Shown: positions 1-10,676 of the stretch, one piece after another
How the letters are laid out: each line of letters starts with the position of its first letter
How positions within the stretch are numbered: position 1 is the first letter of the stretch
Source: Heloderma charlesbogerti
Taxonomy: Eukaryota > Chordata > Lepidosauria > Squamata > Helodermatidae
Assembly (NCBI GenBank): GCA_026122225.1
Contig: JANEZZ010001959.1
Coordinates: 1,993,501 to 2,057,500, forward strand
Reading direction: 5' to 3'
DNA length: 64,000 nucleotides
Position numbers and translations under genes: made by a program
Notes under the pieces: generated by a model
Told to the model about the DNA's origin: nothing
The model's database searches: none
Seen by the model: only the letters and a program-made list of their open reading frames with translations

Positions 1-81
1 TGGGAGGGGCATGGGGCAGAAAAAGATGTTTGCAGATTGTAATGGTATTAAAATGGAGCACAGGAGATATTAGGCAGACTT

Positions 82-178
82 ACAATATAATCCTAAATTT
101 GTTTACTCAGAAGTAAATCTAATGGAGCTCAGTTGGGTTTACTTCCTATCCAGTAGGTATGTCTAGGATTGCAACCTT
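82..178. repeat. MITE-like palindromic repeat (AATCCTA ends)
   Basis: The ends read roughly ATAATCCTAAATTTG and its near-complement CTAGGATTGCAACC. Between them are two internal halves of the AAGTAAATCTAATGGAG / GGGTTTACTTCC type. This matches a short palindromic repeat that recurs in the window (2235-2285, 37108-37198). It has no coding capacity. The element type is inferred from its symmetry. Confidence 0.5.
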
Positions 179-633
179 AGATTACACTGAGCTGGATACA
201 AACAGATCTGTTACACCAAGGTCTACTGCAGGGATGGGCATCGTCAGGGGGTCAGGGGCTATTTATGCCTGCCGTTGCACTGCTGAATTTAGTGGCAATA
301 AAATAAATTTGGTGCCAATTTCCAGTGGCAAACAGCTATGGAAGACTAAAATAGCCAAATTTGCTGCTCAAATTTGGCAGCAAACCACTGACTTTAACAC
401 CACCATGGCACAGATGTGGTAGGGGTTGTATGTGGCCCATGGGGCATATGTTGCCCACCCTTAGCCTACTGGGGCAACAAAGCATGGTTGTTCTTACTTT
501 GAAAATATAAAGTCACAAATTTGGATCTGCCACAAGCATTTATCAAAACATTTGAATGTCTTTTAACACAAAGCAGAAGAAAAGGAAAATGAGGCAGACC
601 TTATATTAGCAAAGTTGGAAATTACTTTTAGGT
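179..633. other. No recognised feature
   Basis: I see AT-rich unique-looking DNA. The 87-codon frame starting at 159 overlaps the preceding repeat and has no recognisable protein signature. Confidence 0.4.
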
Positions 634-975
634 CAGGGGTAGGGAACCTCTTTCAGCCCGAGGGCTGAATTCAGTTTGAAAGAAGCTCTCAGGCTGTATT
701 CCAGTGGTGAGCAGGGCTGAAAGCAAAATAATCTAGGCAACCGACAAAAAGGGTGGAACCAAAAAACAAAATACTAGCATATTTTAGCTTAAAAGTTCTT
801 ATTGCCAGTAACTAAGCCTTAGGAGAGGCTTTTCAACCTTTTACAATGGGGAAAAACTTCTCAAAACCTAGGATTGGCTATTGAGGGAAAGGGGGTGGGG
901 CCTGTGAAAGAGGGCATGGTCATCTGGGGAACCCAGGATGACCAGATTTGGACCCCAGGCCTGAGATTTCCCATC
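634..975 (+). mobile_element. hAT-type MITE, family A, copy 1
   Basis: It starts CAGGGGTAGGGAACCTC, a typical hAT-like terminus. The body is shared with 35993-36312 and 58619-58884, including the motif CATATTTTAGCTT and the stretch TTTCAACCTTTTA. The right terminus is eroded, so I set the end where similarity to the other copies stops. Confidence 0.55.
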
Positions 976-2234
976 TATTTTAGGTGGTACAATAGGCAAA
1001 GGGTCAATAAAAGCTGAATTGGGTAGTGGCTGGATGGAATGTAACACCTGCAAGTGAAGGCATAATTCAGTGATAGGTTATCTTCCCCCAGTCCTAGGAT
1101 CCTACTCTTGGTTGGCTAAATTTGATGTTCTTGATTGCAGGTGGTCATGCTAGTCCGTTAGAAAAATTCAAAAAGCAACAGTGTTCAGATCTCAGCACGG
1201 GAAAGTAAGGCACAGTTGTTGAGGTTGTTTCCATGCTGGTTTCACTGCTTTACAAATACATCTGTATTCACTCAAAGATGTATGTAGTTGTCTTAAAACA
1301 TACATCGACTGACTTGCTCCAAGATAGCATAACCACAGGATGCTATTGTAGCTATCTTTCATTTACAATCCAGATATGAAAAGTTGCTGTCTTATTTTGT
1401 GTTTATGTATGTATATTTAAATAGCTGGAACTATTGTAGCTAAAATTCCATCACCGAAATATGCACAGGGTGTCTCATTTATGGGTCATCACAATCCATA
1501 AATGAGTCATTTCTGATTAAAACATCATGCAGAAGTAATGCAGTTTTCTTCTATGGATCTATGACACAAGTATGGTTGGAACACTTTCAGCATAACAATC
1601 TTCGTTCTGGGCATTGCAGCCACGAGATGAGGCTAAAGTTGGCTTTTATCTCTTTATTTTAATTTCTAGTTCCCTATTTGGTTCAGAGGGTGAGAACCAT
1701 CCTAAATCAGGGATTGAGATTTGAATAGCTTTGCACCCCAACTGTAAGTCCATCATTGGGAAATAATCTCTAGGAGGTGTCCTAGCAAGAAGTCCACCAA
1801 AGCCTCATTTTGGTACAAAGCACTCTAAATTATATTGCCTCCAGGAATCCCAGTGTGAACATCAACCAGAATGCATGTCTCACTGTACTGGGGAAAATGT
1901 TTTTCTCTGTTAAGCTGTACATATTTTAATACTTACCTGTATTAAGAGTTGCATGAAAATGTGAACAGTTTTAAGCTAAGATCTGATTAGAATACTTTTC
2001 TATCTCCATATTTATAATTAATATATTTATATTCCTGTTACTTATTGAGAATCTGTTATTGTAGACTTACTAACTTGTGATGGTCAGTAAAATGTGTTAA
2101 AATCTGTTCCTGATACCACCCAAGATAATCAATGCCATAGTTACATTGTTATATGTAGAAAAGAAATCTGGGACTGTTTAAAGAACAAGAAAGTGCAAAC
2201 ATGGGTTGTACAGATTTAGGTTCTCGTGTACACA
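976..2234. other. No gene; one short hairpin
   Basis: Unique-looking AT-rich DNA. The only structure I see is an 11-bp perfect stem, CTCATTTATGG at 1474-1484 with its complement at 1496-1506, around an 11-base loop. Confidence 0.4.
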
Positions 2235-2285
2235 CTTACTTGGGAATAAATTCTGTCGAACAATTACTTCTGAGTAAAGATATGT
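2235..2285. repeat. Fragment of palindromic MITE-like repeat
   Basis: It contains ACTTACTTGGGAATAAATT and ACTTCTGAGTAAAGATATG, the two internal halves of the family seen at 82-178 and 37108-37198. Both termini are missing. Confidence 0.4.
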
Positions 2286-2899
2286 TTTGTTTGCTCCTAG
2301 TGTTGAAGACCAGCTTAGGACCGTTATATGGGGAAACAGGAAATGGAGGCCAATTACTTTGCATTCTTGTCATTCCTAAACAGCATTAAATTGGGAAGGA
2401 GGGTTGTACTGTTCCTAATTTACTGTGTGACAACAATGTTAATGATATGATGCAGATCACTGACCTAGAGTTTCTCAAGTTACTGCCTAATTTTTCACAG
2501 GGAAGTAAAAGTTAAAGTCAGTTGTGGATCTGATGGTGCTAGAGGGCTGTCTAGTGTGTTTTAGTTCTCTAATTATGTAAAGCCTTTGGTATGCTATGTG
2601 GAGAAAGGATTCATAAGTTGCAGGTTTAACCTTAATTCACCAATGTACTTGCTCAACACTGATTTATTTAATAGCTTCCAGTGAAGGGAAAGTGGGGGTA
2701 GCTCCAACTCCCTGCAGTGTAGGCAGGGACAAACAATTACTGGTAGACTGCCACCATCCCTTATGTCCACCTGAGCCAGGGGACTCTCAGACCTTTTAGG
2801 ACACACTTAGAGTGCAGAAATAAGGGTCTAAGCCAGCACCTTCTATTTCAAACTCCTAAGCCTAAGACTTTACAAAGTAGCAATTAGCCCAGCAGAAAG

Positions 2900-3501
2900 C
2901 TCTGAATTTAGTACCGAGGTTTACCTGGAAGAAAGCACACAGCTGTAGAGGTAGAGATTAAATTTATTTATATAGAGGGAAGGGATAAAAAGGTATACAA
3001 GATTAAAAGAACACCTTTGGAACAATGCCGCAGGCAAAATTAACAATGCAATACCTAGACCTCTCTTATACATTACCTAAGTACGTGTCTTCCAGTAGAA
3101 CAGGACTCAATCTGGGATCCAAAAGCTCACAAACCTGAAAGCAAATTAGCACAGGTAAATGAAAACAATAGGGCAATAGTAGCTCCCCTTGCTTTATAGT
3201 CCCCTATCTCATCCCAGGCCCTTGACAAGTGTGAGGTGAGCCTCCTTAGCTATTCCCCAATTGGCTGAATACTTTCTTCAGAGTTAAACCTCCTTAATGG
3301 ATCACTAGCTGGCTGAATAATTTCCTCAGAGACAAGCTTCTTTAGCTATTCACTAGCAGGTCGAATAACTTCCTCAGCTTTCAGGGGGGTGGGGAATGCA
3401 ACCCAGCTGAAATAGTTCAGTCTAATTTGGCAAGAGTTCCACTCTGGGCTTGATGAACATCTGTGTGATAATGCACACAGGTGGTTTAACAAGTGCATGC
3501 A
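2900..3501 (-). mobile_element. Probable LTR, minus orientation (solo or 3' LTR)
   Basis: Read on the minus strand, a purine-rich tract (GAGGAGGGGCC) is followed at 3501 by TGCATGCACTTG, as expected for a polypurine tract and U3 start. There are then three 48-bp enhancer-like repeats (3242-3384), a TATAAA box (3193-3198), and about 230 bp later an AATAAA signal (2963-2968). That is the order of U3, R and U5. The left (U5) border is a guess, and I see no second LTR or target duplication. Each element is directly visible; the LTR call is inferred. Confidence 0.4.
3242..3384. repeat. Three tandem copies of a ~48-bp unit
   Basis: The starts CTCCTTAGC, CTCCTTAAT and CTTCTTTAGC fall at 3242, 3290 and 3337. 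Each unit contains GGCTGAATA or GTCGAATAA followed by a TTCCTCAG-like end. The copies are diverged. They sit upstream of the TATA box of the probable LTR, where U3 enhancer repeats would be. Confidence 0.6.
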
Positions 3502-3594
3502 GGCCCCTCCTCATGAAATGGAGCTTCCTTACAGGCAGCTAAATCTCAGAAAGAAAATGGATTTCTTGACAATTACCTTTGGAATGCTGAACTT

Positions 3595-3654
3595 TGGGGG
3601 TTGGACTCGATGGCCTTGTAGGTCCCTCCCAACCCTACTATTCTATGATTCTAT
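3595..3654 (+). repeat. CR1 LINE 3' end fragment
   Basis: GGTTGGACTCGATGGCC, GTAGGTCCCTCCCAACCC and the terminal octamer-like ATTCTATGATTCTAT are diagnostic of the 3' end of amniote CR1 elements. Only about 60 bp remain, the usual severe 5' truncation. Confidence 0.8.
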
Positions 3655-4305
3655 ACCTGTGAAGATTTTTTTTTTAAAGAAATTGGTACTAATTCAGACC
3701 ATCTAGGAAATGTATAAGTAAAATATGGACCTATTTGTATTCAGATTTCTTAATAAATCTGTTCAGCTTTTCAGTTTTTCACAAATGTAGTTACTAGTTT
3801 GTTAATGAAAATATGCCTATTGAAAAACTAAAAGCGTGTACATGCAAACAGATTTCAGGCTCTGTTCCTGTGAATCAAGGCAGGGAGATAGAGGCAAAGG
3901 ATTGGCCAGGGTCAGCCTTTGGACCAAATGGCACCCCACAAGGAGTGTCCGGCATCCCTTGTTCCATTTATTCAACTTTCAAATGCCTTGGTTTTGTATT
4001 GCATTTGTGGCCTGTTTCATGACTTTGAGGCACAATTGGCAAGCATGATTTATCCCTGTCATGTAAGACAATGGATCTCCATTCATGGATCTCATCACAA
4101 TCATTTATATTCACTCCATTTGCTGATGTCATTGATTTCACCACAAATAAGAAATGAATGCTAGTACAATGCTGGTCATACAAGCCAGTGCTGCCAGCTT
4201 TACAAGTAAAGATGAGCTGTTGGTAGTATTTGGTTCAGCTGTTAAGAGGATAGTTGAATAGATAGACCAGGTGCCCTTCAAGCCCAGTACCAAAGGCAGT
4301 TGCTT

Positions 4306-4390
4306 ACCTGTAAATCTGGCCCTGAGCTCAGGAGAAGAAAGTTTTGAATTGCTCAGACCAGTGAGCAAGCTTAATCAAGAACCTTTTATA
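4306..4390 (-). promoter_or_regulatory. Possible minus-strand TATA promoter and splice donor
   Basis: On the minus strand TATAAAAG lies at 4383-4390. About 75 bases downstream is a strong splice donor, CAG|GTAAGC, with the GT at 4306-4307. The pair would define a short leader exon of about 45-50 bases transcribed leftward. No matching coding exon was recognised to the left, so it may be a retroviral leader or chance. Confidence 0.25.
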
Positions 4391-4929
4391 GGAAACAGAG
4401 TGTATCACCTGACCCGTAGACCACAGTGGGTGTGAGGGGGCTTCTTTGACTGGGCTTTCCTTTGGCTAGAACTGGCTGGTGACACCCAGGCTTAATCCCA
4501 ACCAGACATCTTTCAGGTTAACACACACACACTCTCCATAGTTCAGACTTGAACTGCAGGCTCAAATCCTGACAATTGGGCTCTGTTCTGCTTTGGGGGG
4601 TGGGGCAGAACCCAGTCTTCAGTGCTGGCTCAATGTTTCAGGCTGCAGTGTACAGTACACTGAGGCTGTGGAACTAGGAGCCAGTGAAGGGGTCAGTTCA
4701 GTCTTCGGTGTTTTCTCAAAGGCAGTGTCTGAAGAAGATCCAAGGGTCAGAGCACACAAGGTCCAGAGGAGAACTAGGTAGCAAGAGAATGCTAGGCAAA
4801 TCTGGGAGCTGCAGAACAGACATTCCCACAACCATCTGCCCAGAACTTAGGGCTTTTAAAGCTTGAGCTCTTACAGTCCCGCTCAGGGCTCAGCTGCAGA
4901 TCATCAGACATGCCTTGGAAAGTTCTTAC

Positions 4930-5505
4930 TCATGAGGAGAGCCTTACAAATTCACTAGGAATTTTGATTCTTAGATGTGACCTTCTCCTGGCAGTGAGCT
5001 GAGCCTGCAACCTCAGATGCAAATTTATCTCTGAATCAGAAGGGGGGCTCTCCACATCCTGAGCAGGCAGGTCTGCTAATGTCACCCACCCAGGGTTTCT
5101 TGAAACAGTCTGTTCCCCCGGGATGTTCAGCTCAGGGAACCCCAGATCATCTTCCAATGAGAGCCCCTCCGGGGGTGAGGGTGGCATGACAGGCTCAGTA
5201 ATATATACTGGATCTACATTTTGGACCTTCTTATCCTTGGTTGTGTTGCCTTTTTTCTTTCCTTTTGACACTTCCAACCTTGGTATTAAAGGCAGCTCCC
5301 AAATTGCAGATTTGGGCTGTACTTGGTAAAAGAATAAATTAATAGCTACCATGTAAAGGGCATTCTCTAAATGTGGACAATAGATATTTCCACTTTCTTT
5401 ATAGATTGTGCAGCTGGTTTTGAATATGACACACAATAGTAAGCTGTTTCTTTGGTCACAGACTGCTGTGGCACAGATAAGATAATAATTTTGCTGCCAA
5501 CGCAA
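4930..5505 (-). CDS. Unidentified ORF, proline/acid-rich C-terminal half
   Basis: An open frame of about 190 codons, of which the C-terminal ~125 look most protein-like. They begin near VQPKSAIWELPLIP and run through a lysine-rich linker, VYITEPVMPPSPPEGL, an acidic stretch, and a basic tail (LTARRRSHLRIK). The frame depends on a non-ATG start, and the upstream third may be non-coding. A second minus frame at 5367-5615 begins with a signal-peptide-like run (FWLFLLLLLKL). I do not recognise the family. Retroviral accessory or envelope sequence, or a diverged single-copy gene, are possibilities, and a chance ORF is not excluded. Confidence 0.25.
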   Translation of the reverse strand: MRWQQNYYLICATAVCDQRNSLLLCVIFKTSCTIYKESGNIYCPHLENALYMVAINLFFYQVQPKSAIWELPLIPRLEVSKGKKKGNTTKDKKVQNVDPVYITEPVMPPSPPEGLSLEDDLGFPELNIPGEQTVSRNPGWVTLADLPAQDVESPPSDSEINLHLRLQAQLTARRRSHLRIKIPSEFVRLSS

Positions 5506-6190
5506 GCTGAGACAGAAAAGAAGTGGTAGGGGGTGGTACGGTGATCACTGTGCACATGTAATTTCAGCAATAGTAACAAGAATAGCCAAAACTTCAGGAA
5601 AATAATGGTTTGCATAAATACTCTGTTCCTTTCAAGTTTGGCCTAGTTAAGGAAGGCTCTTTTAAAGTTAGGAGCACTTACTGAGGATTTATGGGAGTTC
5701 TATCTTTTAAAGAACAAACCGGTATCTTTTCAGTGATGAACTGTTCATGTTTTTCTGGAACATCACCGATGTTACAGCAATACTCTGCTTAGTGATGGAT
5801 GTAAGTGAAATGTTTTTCAGAACTCCTATTTGCTGGTACTCTATGCCTGCCTATTGCTTCCCACATTCATCGCTGTCTCCTTCTTTTCATCCTTCCACTG
5901 CAAACTCTGTGGGACACAAGCCAGAGCCCTGCATCAAGTAGTTTCATGGGGCACTGTTTCTCTGCCTGGTTCCACCCACTCTCTCTGCTTACCTCCTTTA
6001 TACTCTCCTACCCACATCTTGTTCTGTCTCACATAATCTTACAACAGATTCTGTGAGTATTTTTCTTGAGGAAAGTGTACTTATGCAAGAGAATGTAGCA
6101 GTGAGAGACCCTTTTATTTAGCACTGAAGAGCCTCAATTAGATTCCATGGATTTGTTCTTTATTTCCAGTACTCTGTCTTTCAGTCCAGA
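5506..6190. other. No recognised feature
   Basis: I see no repeat or gene beyond the signal-peptide-like minus frame (5367-5615) noted with the ORF to the left. Three overlapping plus-strand frames at 5747-6056 have no recognisable protein features. Confidence 0.35.
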
Positions 6191-6194
6191 TCCC

Positions 6195-6425
6195 CAGGTC
6201 AGCTTGCTTTATTTATGTTAAAAAAAAGTATCCTGCCCTACTATCCCAGGAATGGAGGATCTTCCAGAGCAGCTAACGTAGTGAAATCTTTCACAATAAA
6301 AATATAGCATCTCTAAAACAACACAAACACCATCAAAGAAAATCAAACAGATGCTTATTAACAAAAAGCAGTATCTCAAGCAAAAGCCTGGTGGAACAGC
6401 AGCATTTTTGCCATCTTACAGAAGG
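6195..6425 (-). repeat. Old LINE 3' UTR-like repeat, minus
   Basis: Starts in the CCTGCCCTACTATCCC region and continues through A-rich ACAATAAAAATATAGC and ATTTTTGCCATCTTAC motifs. These resemble the reverse complement of squamate LINE 3' ends (compare 26013-26200). It is strongly diverged. Confidence 0.35.
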
Positions 6426-6429
6426 TATA

Positions 6430-6885
6430 AAATACAAATAAATTGGAGCCCAATTTAAAATGCTGGTTTTGGCATTAAAAGCCCTTAATTGTTCGGGGCC
6501 AGATTATCTGAAGGACTGCCTGCACTCATACAAGCTTGGAAGCTTTTATGAGCAGCTGCTGAGGCCTAGCTCTCTGGCCAGTCTATAAGAGATATTAGGC
6601 TGATGGGTACCAGGGGCAGGGCCTTTTCTGTGGTAGCATCACACTTGGAGAACTCTTCCTCCACCCCCATCCTGGAAATATGAGTGACCCAACTTTGAAA
6701 ACTTTTAAGAAATAATTTAAAACATTTTTATTTCAGCTGCTTTGTATTAATTGCTGCTGCTTTTATTAATGTTTTGACTGCTGTTGCCCAATTTTGAGTG
6801 GGTGTAGTGTGATTTTAACTGGATGATTTTATGTTTTACAATTATTATTGCATTTTATGAAATCATGTAATAAAAATATAAATCA
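6430..6885 (+). pseudogene. Decayed CR1/L2-type LINE ORF2 C-terminus and 3' UTR
   Basis: In pieces, the plus strand still encodes the end of a CR1/L2-like ORF2: a CGARLSEGLP-like segment, then residues around RARSLASL and a GAGPFLW-like stretch, as in amniote LINEs. An AT-rich tail ends ATCATGTAATAAAAATAT. Several frameshifts and stops make it non-coding. Confidence 0.5.
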
Positions 6886-7554
6886 AACCTTCTTGGACAC
6901 CTAGCATTGCTTTGTGGTCTTTATTGCTGTTCCCATCCACTTTAATCTCATCTCACTCATCCAACTGCTGGCTATTGTGTTCAGTTGCTGGCTACAGGCT
7001 CCTTACTCTCTTCCCTGCAATGCTGCAGTCTTCTCACTGTCCAAAGACAGAAGAAAAGCAAAGTGCAGCTGTTGACCCATGGCAGTTGTTCAGTTGCATG
7101 GCTATTCGCTACATATATCTGGGATTAATGGCTGGAGCACGCACCATACTTACCAGGGGATGGATATGCCCCTAAAAACAGTCTCTCTTTGATGAGTGAT
7201 CATTGATCTGGCTGTAAGTACTTGCCACATGGATCTCTCCCATCACGTTGCACATCTTCATGCCCCTGCTTCATGTTCCTGGCAGCTGTTGTCAGGATGG
7301 TGGTGGAAACTTCCAGTGATGATCCACATAGCTTCAAATATAATGATAATGATCCACATAGTTTCAGATGCCATGGCCTGTTTTGGGATGCATCTCCATG
7401 GCAGTTGGAACATATACTCTAGGTATCAGGTCTTGCAGGGTAGGGGGCATGAGTTCAGTGTAAGATCTGGGCTTCAGCCACTCCCGTTTTAAGAATTAAG
7501 CATTGAAGAGTTGTAGTGCATGCAACAGAGAAAACGTGTGCATTATTTCTTTAT
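6886..7554. other. No recognised feature
   Basis: Unique-looking DNA. The ATAATGATAATGATCCACATAG stretch near 7340 contains a short internal duplication of GATCCACATAG. I see no gene. Confidence 0.35.
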
Positions 7555-7760
7555 GAATTTAACCTGCCTTGCCTCCAAGGAACTCAGGGCAACATATATG
7601 AGGTTATTCCATTTCCCCCCAACAGCCCTATGAGGTAGGCTAGGCTGAGAAATAGTGACTTACCAAGGTTAACCACCAAGCTTCATGGGTGAGCAGGGAT
7701 TTAAACTTAGACCAGCATGACCTAACTCTAATACTCTTAACTACTGTAGTACATTAGTGG
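7555..7760 (-). repeat. CORE/MIR-like SINE, minus
   Basis: CCCTATGAGGTAGGCTAGG, GACTTACCAAGGTTAACCA and GAGCAGGGATTTAAACTTAG are the reverse complement of the core and tRNA-related B-box side of a MIR-like SINE. The same family lies on the plus strand at 44005-44210. Confidence 0.6.
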
Positions 7761-7814
7761 AGGGTTTTTTTTTCTATTTTCACAAATTGTACATCACATA
7801 TACTAACCAAACTC

Positions 7815-8290
7815 TATTCTCCAAGTGGGGATCCTTATTTAGCTAAAACAGCAGTATCTCCACACAAGAGGGAGGTGTCAGCAGGCTCGGGGAAAATGTA
7901 AGGTTTGCAGAAGTACCAAAACAACAACAACCCCTAAGCCAGAGACCACAGCTCAGTGGTAGAGCACATGCTGTTCAAGTGGAGGGTCCCAGGTTCAACC
8001 TCTGACATCTCCAGGTAGGGCTAGAAAACACCCCTGCCTGAAACCCAGGAGACCTGCTGCCAGTCAGTGTCAACAATACTGGCCTAGATGGACTCATTCA
8101 ATGGTATGACTCACTCAGCTTCCTATGTTCCTATGAGTGTGGGGCGGGGATACCCAAAGCAGACTAGTGAGGACTGAGCATGCTTAGTGGCCATGGAATG
8201 TTGACTAACCGATGCGGGAAAAGGAGGGATGATGAAAATTATGGAACAGAGTATCCTGAAGGAGGACACAGCTAGCAGGCTGGAGCTGTG
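7815..8290 (+). repeat. Interspersed repeat family B, copy 1, split by a SINE
   Basis: It matches 13545-13830 on both sides of the SINE at 7941-8136: ATCTCCACACAAGAGGGAGG / GCAGAAGTAC to the left, and GGAATGTTGACTAACCGATG / ACAGAGTATCCTG to the right. I do not know the family's class. Confidence 0.55.
7941..8136 (+). mobile_element. tRNA-derived SINE (squamate type)
   Basis: A pol III A box (AGCTCAGTGGTAGAGCA) and B box (GTTCAACCTC-like) are followed by TGCTGCCAGTCAGTGT, a CTAGATGGACTC motif, and the tail CAGCTTCCTATGTTCCTA. The same family occurs at 49429-49619 (plus) and 8950-9115 (minus). It inserted into repeat family B. Confidence 0.8.
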
Positions 8291-8589
8291 AACAGGAGCC
8301 CTCTACACTCCAGCATGTTTTGCAGATCTCACACTACAGGGTATGTGCACATTGCAGTGGTATATAACACTGGGAGAACCATTTTGCCATTAGGAGGCAG
8401 CAGCCTTTAGCATGATTCAGGGAGAACAAGCACAGCTTGGTTCTCTGCAAACTGAGCCTTACTGACTTCCAAGAAAATGTGTGCAAGGATCCGTATTTTG
8501 CTGCTGGGCTCAAAGAGAATTTGCGCTTTTGTGCGTTCCAAAATAATATATATTGTCCCAAGTATACATGCCAACAAACACACAAACTT

Positions 8590-8672
8590 TTGTCAGCCCC
8601 AGATTGCTAGAACTGAACTAGAACAGCCTATGATGTTACTCTGTATGAGGCAGTTTCCTGTGTAATGGCTGA
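8590..8672 (+). repeat. SINE tail fragment
   Basis: TAGAACTGAACTAGAACAG and GAGGCAGTTTCCTGTGTA resemble the 3' tail of the tRNA-derived SINE; the tRNA-like head is missing. Confidence 0.3.
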
Positions 8673-8949
8673 CCCGAGTCTTACTGCACCATAACACTGT
8701 GCTGACAGAGGCAGAATGAGAGGCTGTAGCTGATTAGCCGAGATGAATTGAGTGATCTGAGGAGCAAATAAGGACCTCCTATAACTACTGTCTTAGGCTC
8801 CCCAGACTGAGCAACATGACACTGACAATGGTCATGCAGACTGAAATGCTTTACCTTCCTTCCAGAACCCAACAACTGCCTGACTTGGAACATGTTACCT
8901 GCCTTTGGCCCTTTGGGTCTCATTTTCCATGGTATGTAGTTCCATGCAT

Positions 8950-9115
8950 TATCAACACTCATGAATCTATGAAGCTGCCTTGTACTGAATGCCATATACT
9001 GATAGCCCAATATTGTACGTTTTGGCTGGCAGTAGCTGTCATGGTCTTTCCCATCACCTGACCCTTTTTAAACTCAAGATGGTGGGGATTGAAGCTGAGA
9101 CCTGAGTTCCAGCCC
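8950..9115 (-). mobile_element. tRNA-derived SINE, minus, diverged
   Basis: Read in reverse it carries the same tail (GAAGCTGCCTTGTACTGA), middle (GCTGGCAGTAGCTGTC) and B-box side (GGGGATTGAAGCTGAGACC) as the SINE at 49429. The A-box end is damaged. Confidence 0.55.
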
Positions 9116-9189
9116 CCTTTAGGCACAACCTCACACGTCTGAAAGATTTTGCTTTCATCTGAGAACGATTCTTTGAATAAATAGAACTT

Positions 9190-9255
9190 ATACTGGCTGG
9201 GGCATGCTGGGAGTTGTAGGATGTTTTTCTGTCTAAAGTTGCCTAGGATGGCTCC
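9190..9255. repeat. Half of a palindromic MITE (AATCCTATG family)
   Basis: GGCATGCTGGGAGTTGTAGG followed by TTTTTCTGTCTAAAG is the right arm of the family complete at 16381-16516. The left arm is absent. Confidence 0.55.
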
Positions 9256-9322
9256 CTAAGTTGGGAAGAACTGGTGACATCTGATAAATAGCCTAGATAT
9301 TTTGGTAAATGACACATAAACG

Positions 9323-9590
9323 TAGTGAAAGGGGGGTACCCACATCAAACTCTAAGCTATGCCTCCTTTTCAAAAGTGACAGGTGCCCTGCCCCCTTTGG
9401 GGACTGGAGGTCCTGCCCTAGCTGGAAGTCCCACCTCCAGAAGTCCTGCCCTAGAAGGAACAATCAGCTGGTCAGGTCATATGACCTTCAGGGTCACTTG
9501 ATGGGGGTCATGTGACCCCTCTACAAACTCATCATGCCATCGCGGACAAATCAGATGAGGTTTTAGAGCCCTAACAGGTACGGGTGTGGA
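9323..9590 (-). repeat. GC-rich repeat, inverted partner of 12426-12710
   Basis: It begins TAGTGAAAGGGGGGTACCC and contains GGTCATATGACCTTCAGG, GTCATGTGACC and a paired CCTGCCCTAGCTGGAAGTCC block. The second copy, ~3 kb away in opposite orientation, has the same order. Probably a non-autonomous DNA element. I did not find a target duplication. Confidence 0.5.
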
Positions 9591-10203
9591 AATGGCTCAC
9601 AAATTTCCAAACCCTCCCCGGATTGGCCCGGCAGGGCCCATATGGCCCTGTAAGGTCACGCCTCACCCCACTGACCAATAGGGACAGTTTTACCCCCAGA
9701 AAACCAACTTTCCCATCAGAAAGAAGAGGTGCAGCCAGATTCGATCAATGTAGCCATTTAGCTTGTCCAGACATGTTTCCTGCATAGAGAACATGGAGAC
9801 ACCAGGCACCCCTGAATATTGAACCCCAGAAAGGCCGTAAACTGAGTCATGCCTACATGCTTTTAAAAAAGAACTAGAAAGGGAGAGCCTGCTATAGCTC
9901 CTGCAAATGTAAGAAGAAATGAAGCAGCTGTGACAGAGAACATACCTGTAGACATTTTTACAGAATTCCTGGAAAATTTGAGGAGGCTGTAAGCAGCCTG
10001 TTAAAACAATGAAGACCATCCGCAATAAGCAGTTAAATAAAACGTTAAGGAAGAAAGGAACTTTACATCTATACAGATGTACTGCTGCAAAAGTTACAAT
10101 TGCAGTTTTCACAGAGCTAGTAGGGGGCAAGCCTTATGGAGACAAAAAAGAGGTTTCCCAGTCAAAAAAGCATTTTATATTAAGCTGTCTAGCAGCACCC
10201 CAC

Positions 10204-10250
10204 CCTTCCTTCCTTCCTTCCTTCCTTCCTTCCTTCCTTCCTTCCTTTCT
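10204..10250 (+). repeat. Microsatellite (TTCC)n
   Basis: A nearly pure run of TTCC in tandem unit 1. It explains the long proline/serine and KEGR-type frames on the two strands, which are not genes. Confidence 0.95.
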
Positions 10251-10526
10251 TCCTGCAGAACACTTGTTTTTATGTTTAAAACATACTACAAGCTTACCTG
10301 CAATCTGGTCCTTCACCCTAGACACGTTTAAAATGCTGCTAGGGTTTCCCAAAAACTATGCTCACCCCATAAAGTGACTTTGCATCATTAATCCCGACAC
10401 TGAGATGTAGAAGACAGACACAGATCAAGCAAGGGACTACACAGAACTGTCAGGATCCAACTACTATCCCCCATACACACACTTTTGTTCAAGAGTTTTG
10501 TGTTAGTCTTGCTTAGGAGCACCCCG

Positions 10527-10530
10527 CCCG

Positions 10531-10612
<82 letters not shown>
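10527..10612 (+). repeat. Compound microsatellite (TGCC)n(TTTC)n
   Basis: A TGCC run passes directly into a TTTC run in tandem unit 2, at the same place where unit 1 has TTCC. Frames over it on either strand are repeat translations. Confidence 0.95.
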
Positions 10613-10613
<1 letters not shown>

Positions 10614-10676
10614 GCAGAGGTCTTGTTTTTATATTTAAAACCTACTATAAGCTTACCTGCAATCTGGTCCTTCACC

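Noticed and set aside
10009..10377. 122-codon plus frame
   Set aside because: It overlaps the TTCC microsatellite and the tandem units; no family signature.
10388..10675. Open frame rich in Lys/Glu/Arg repeats (and its plus-strand partner)
   Set aside because: It is the translation of TTTC and TGCC microsatellites, with no other protein features.
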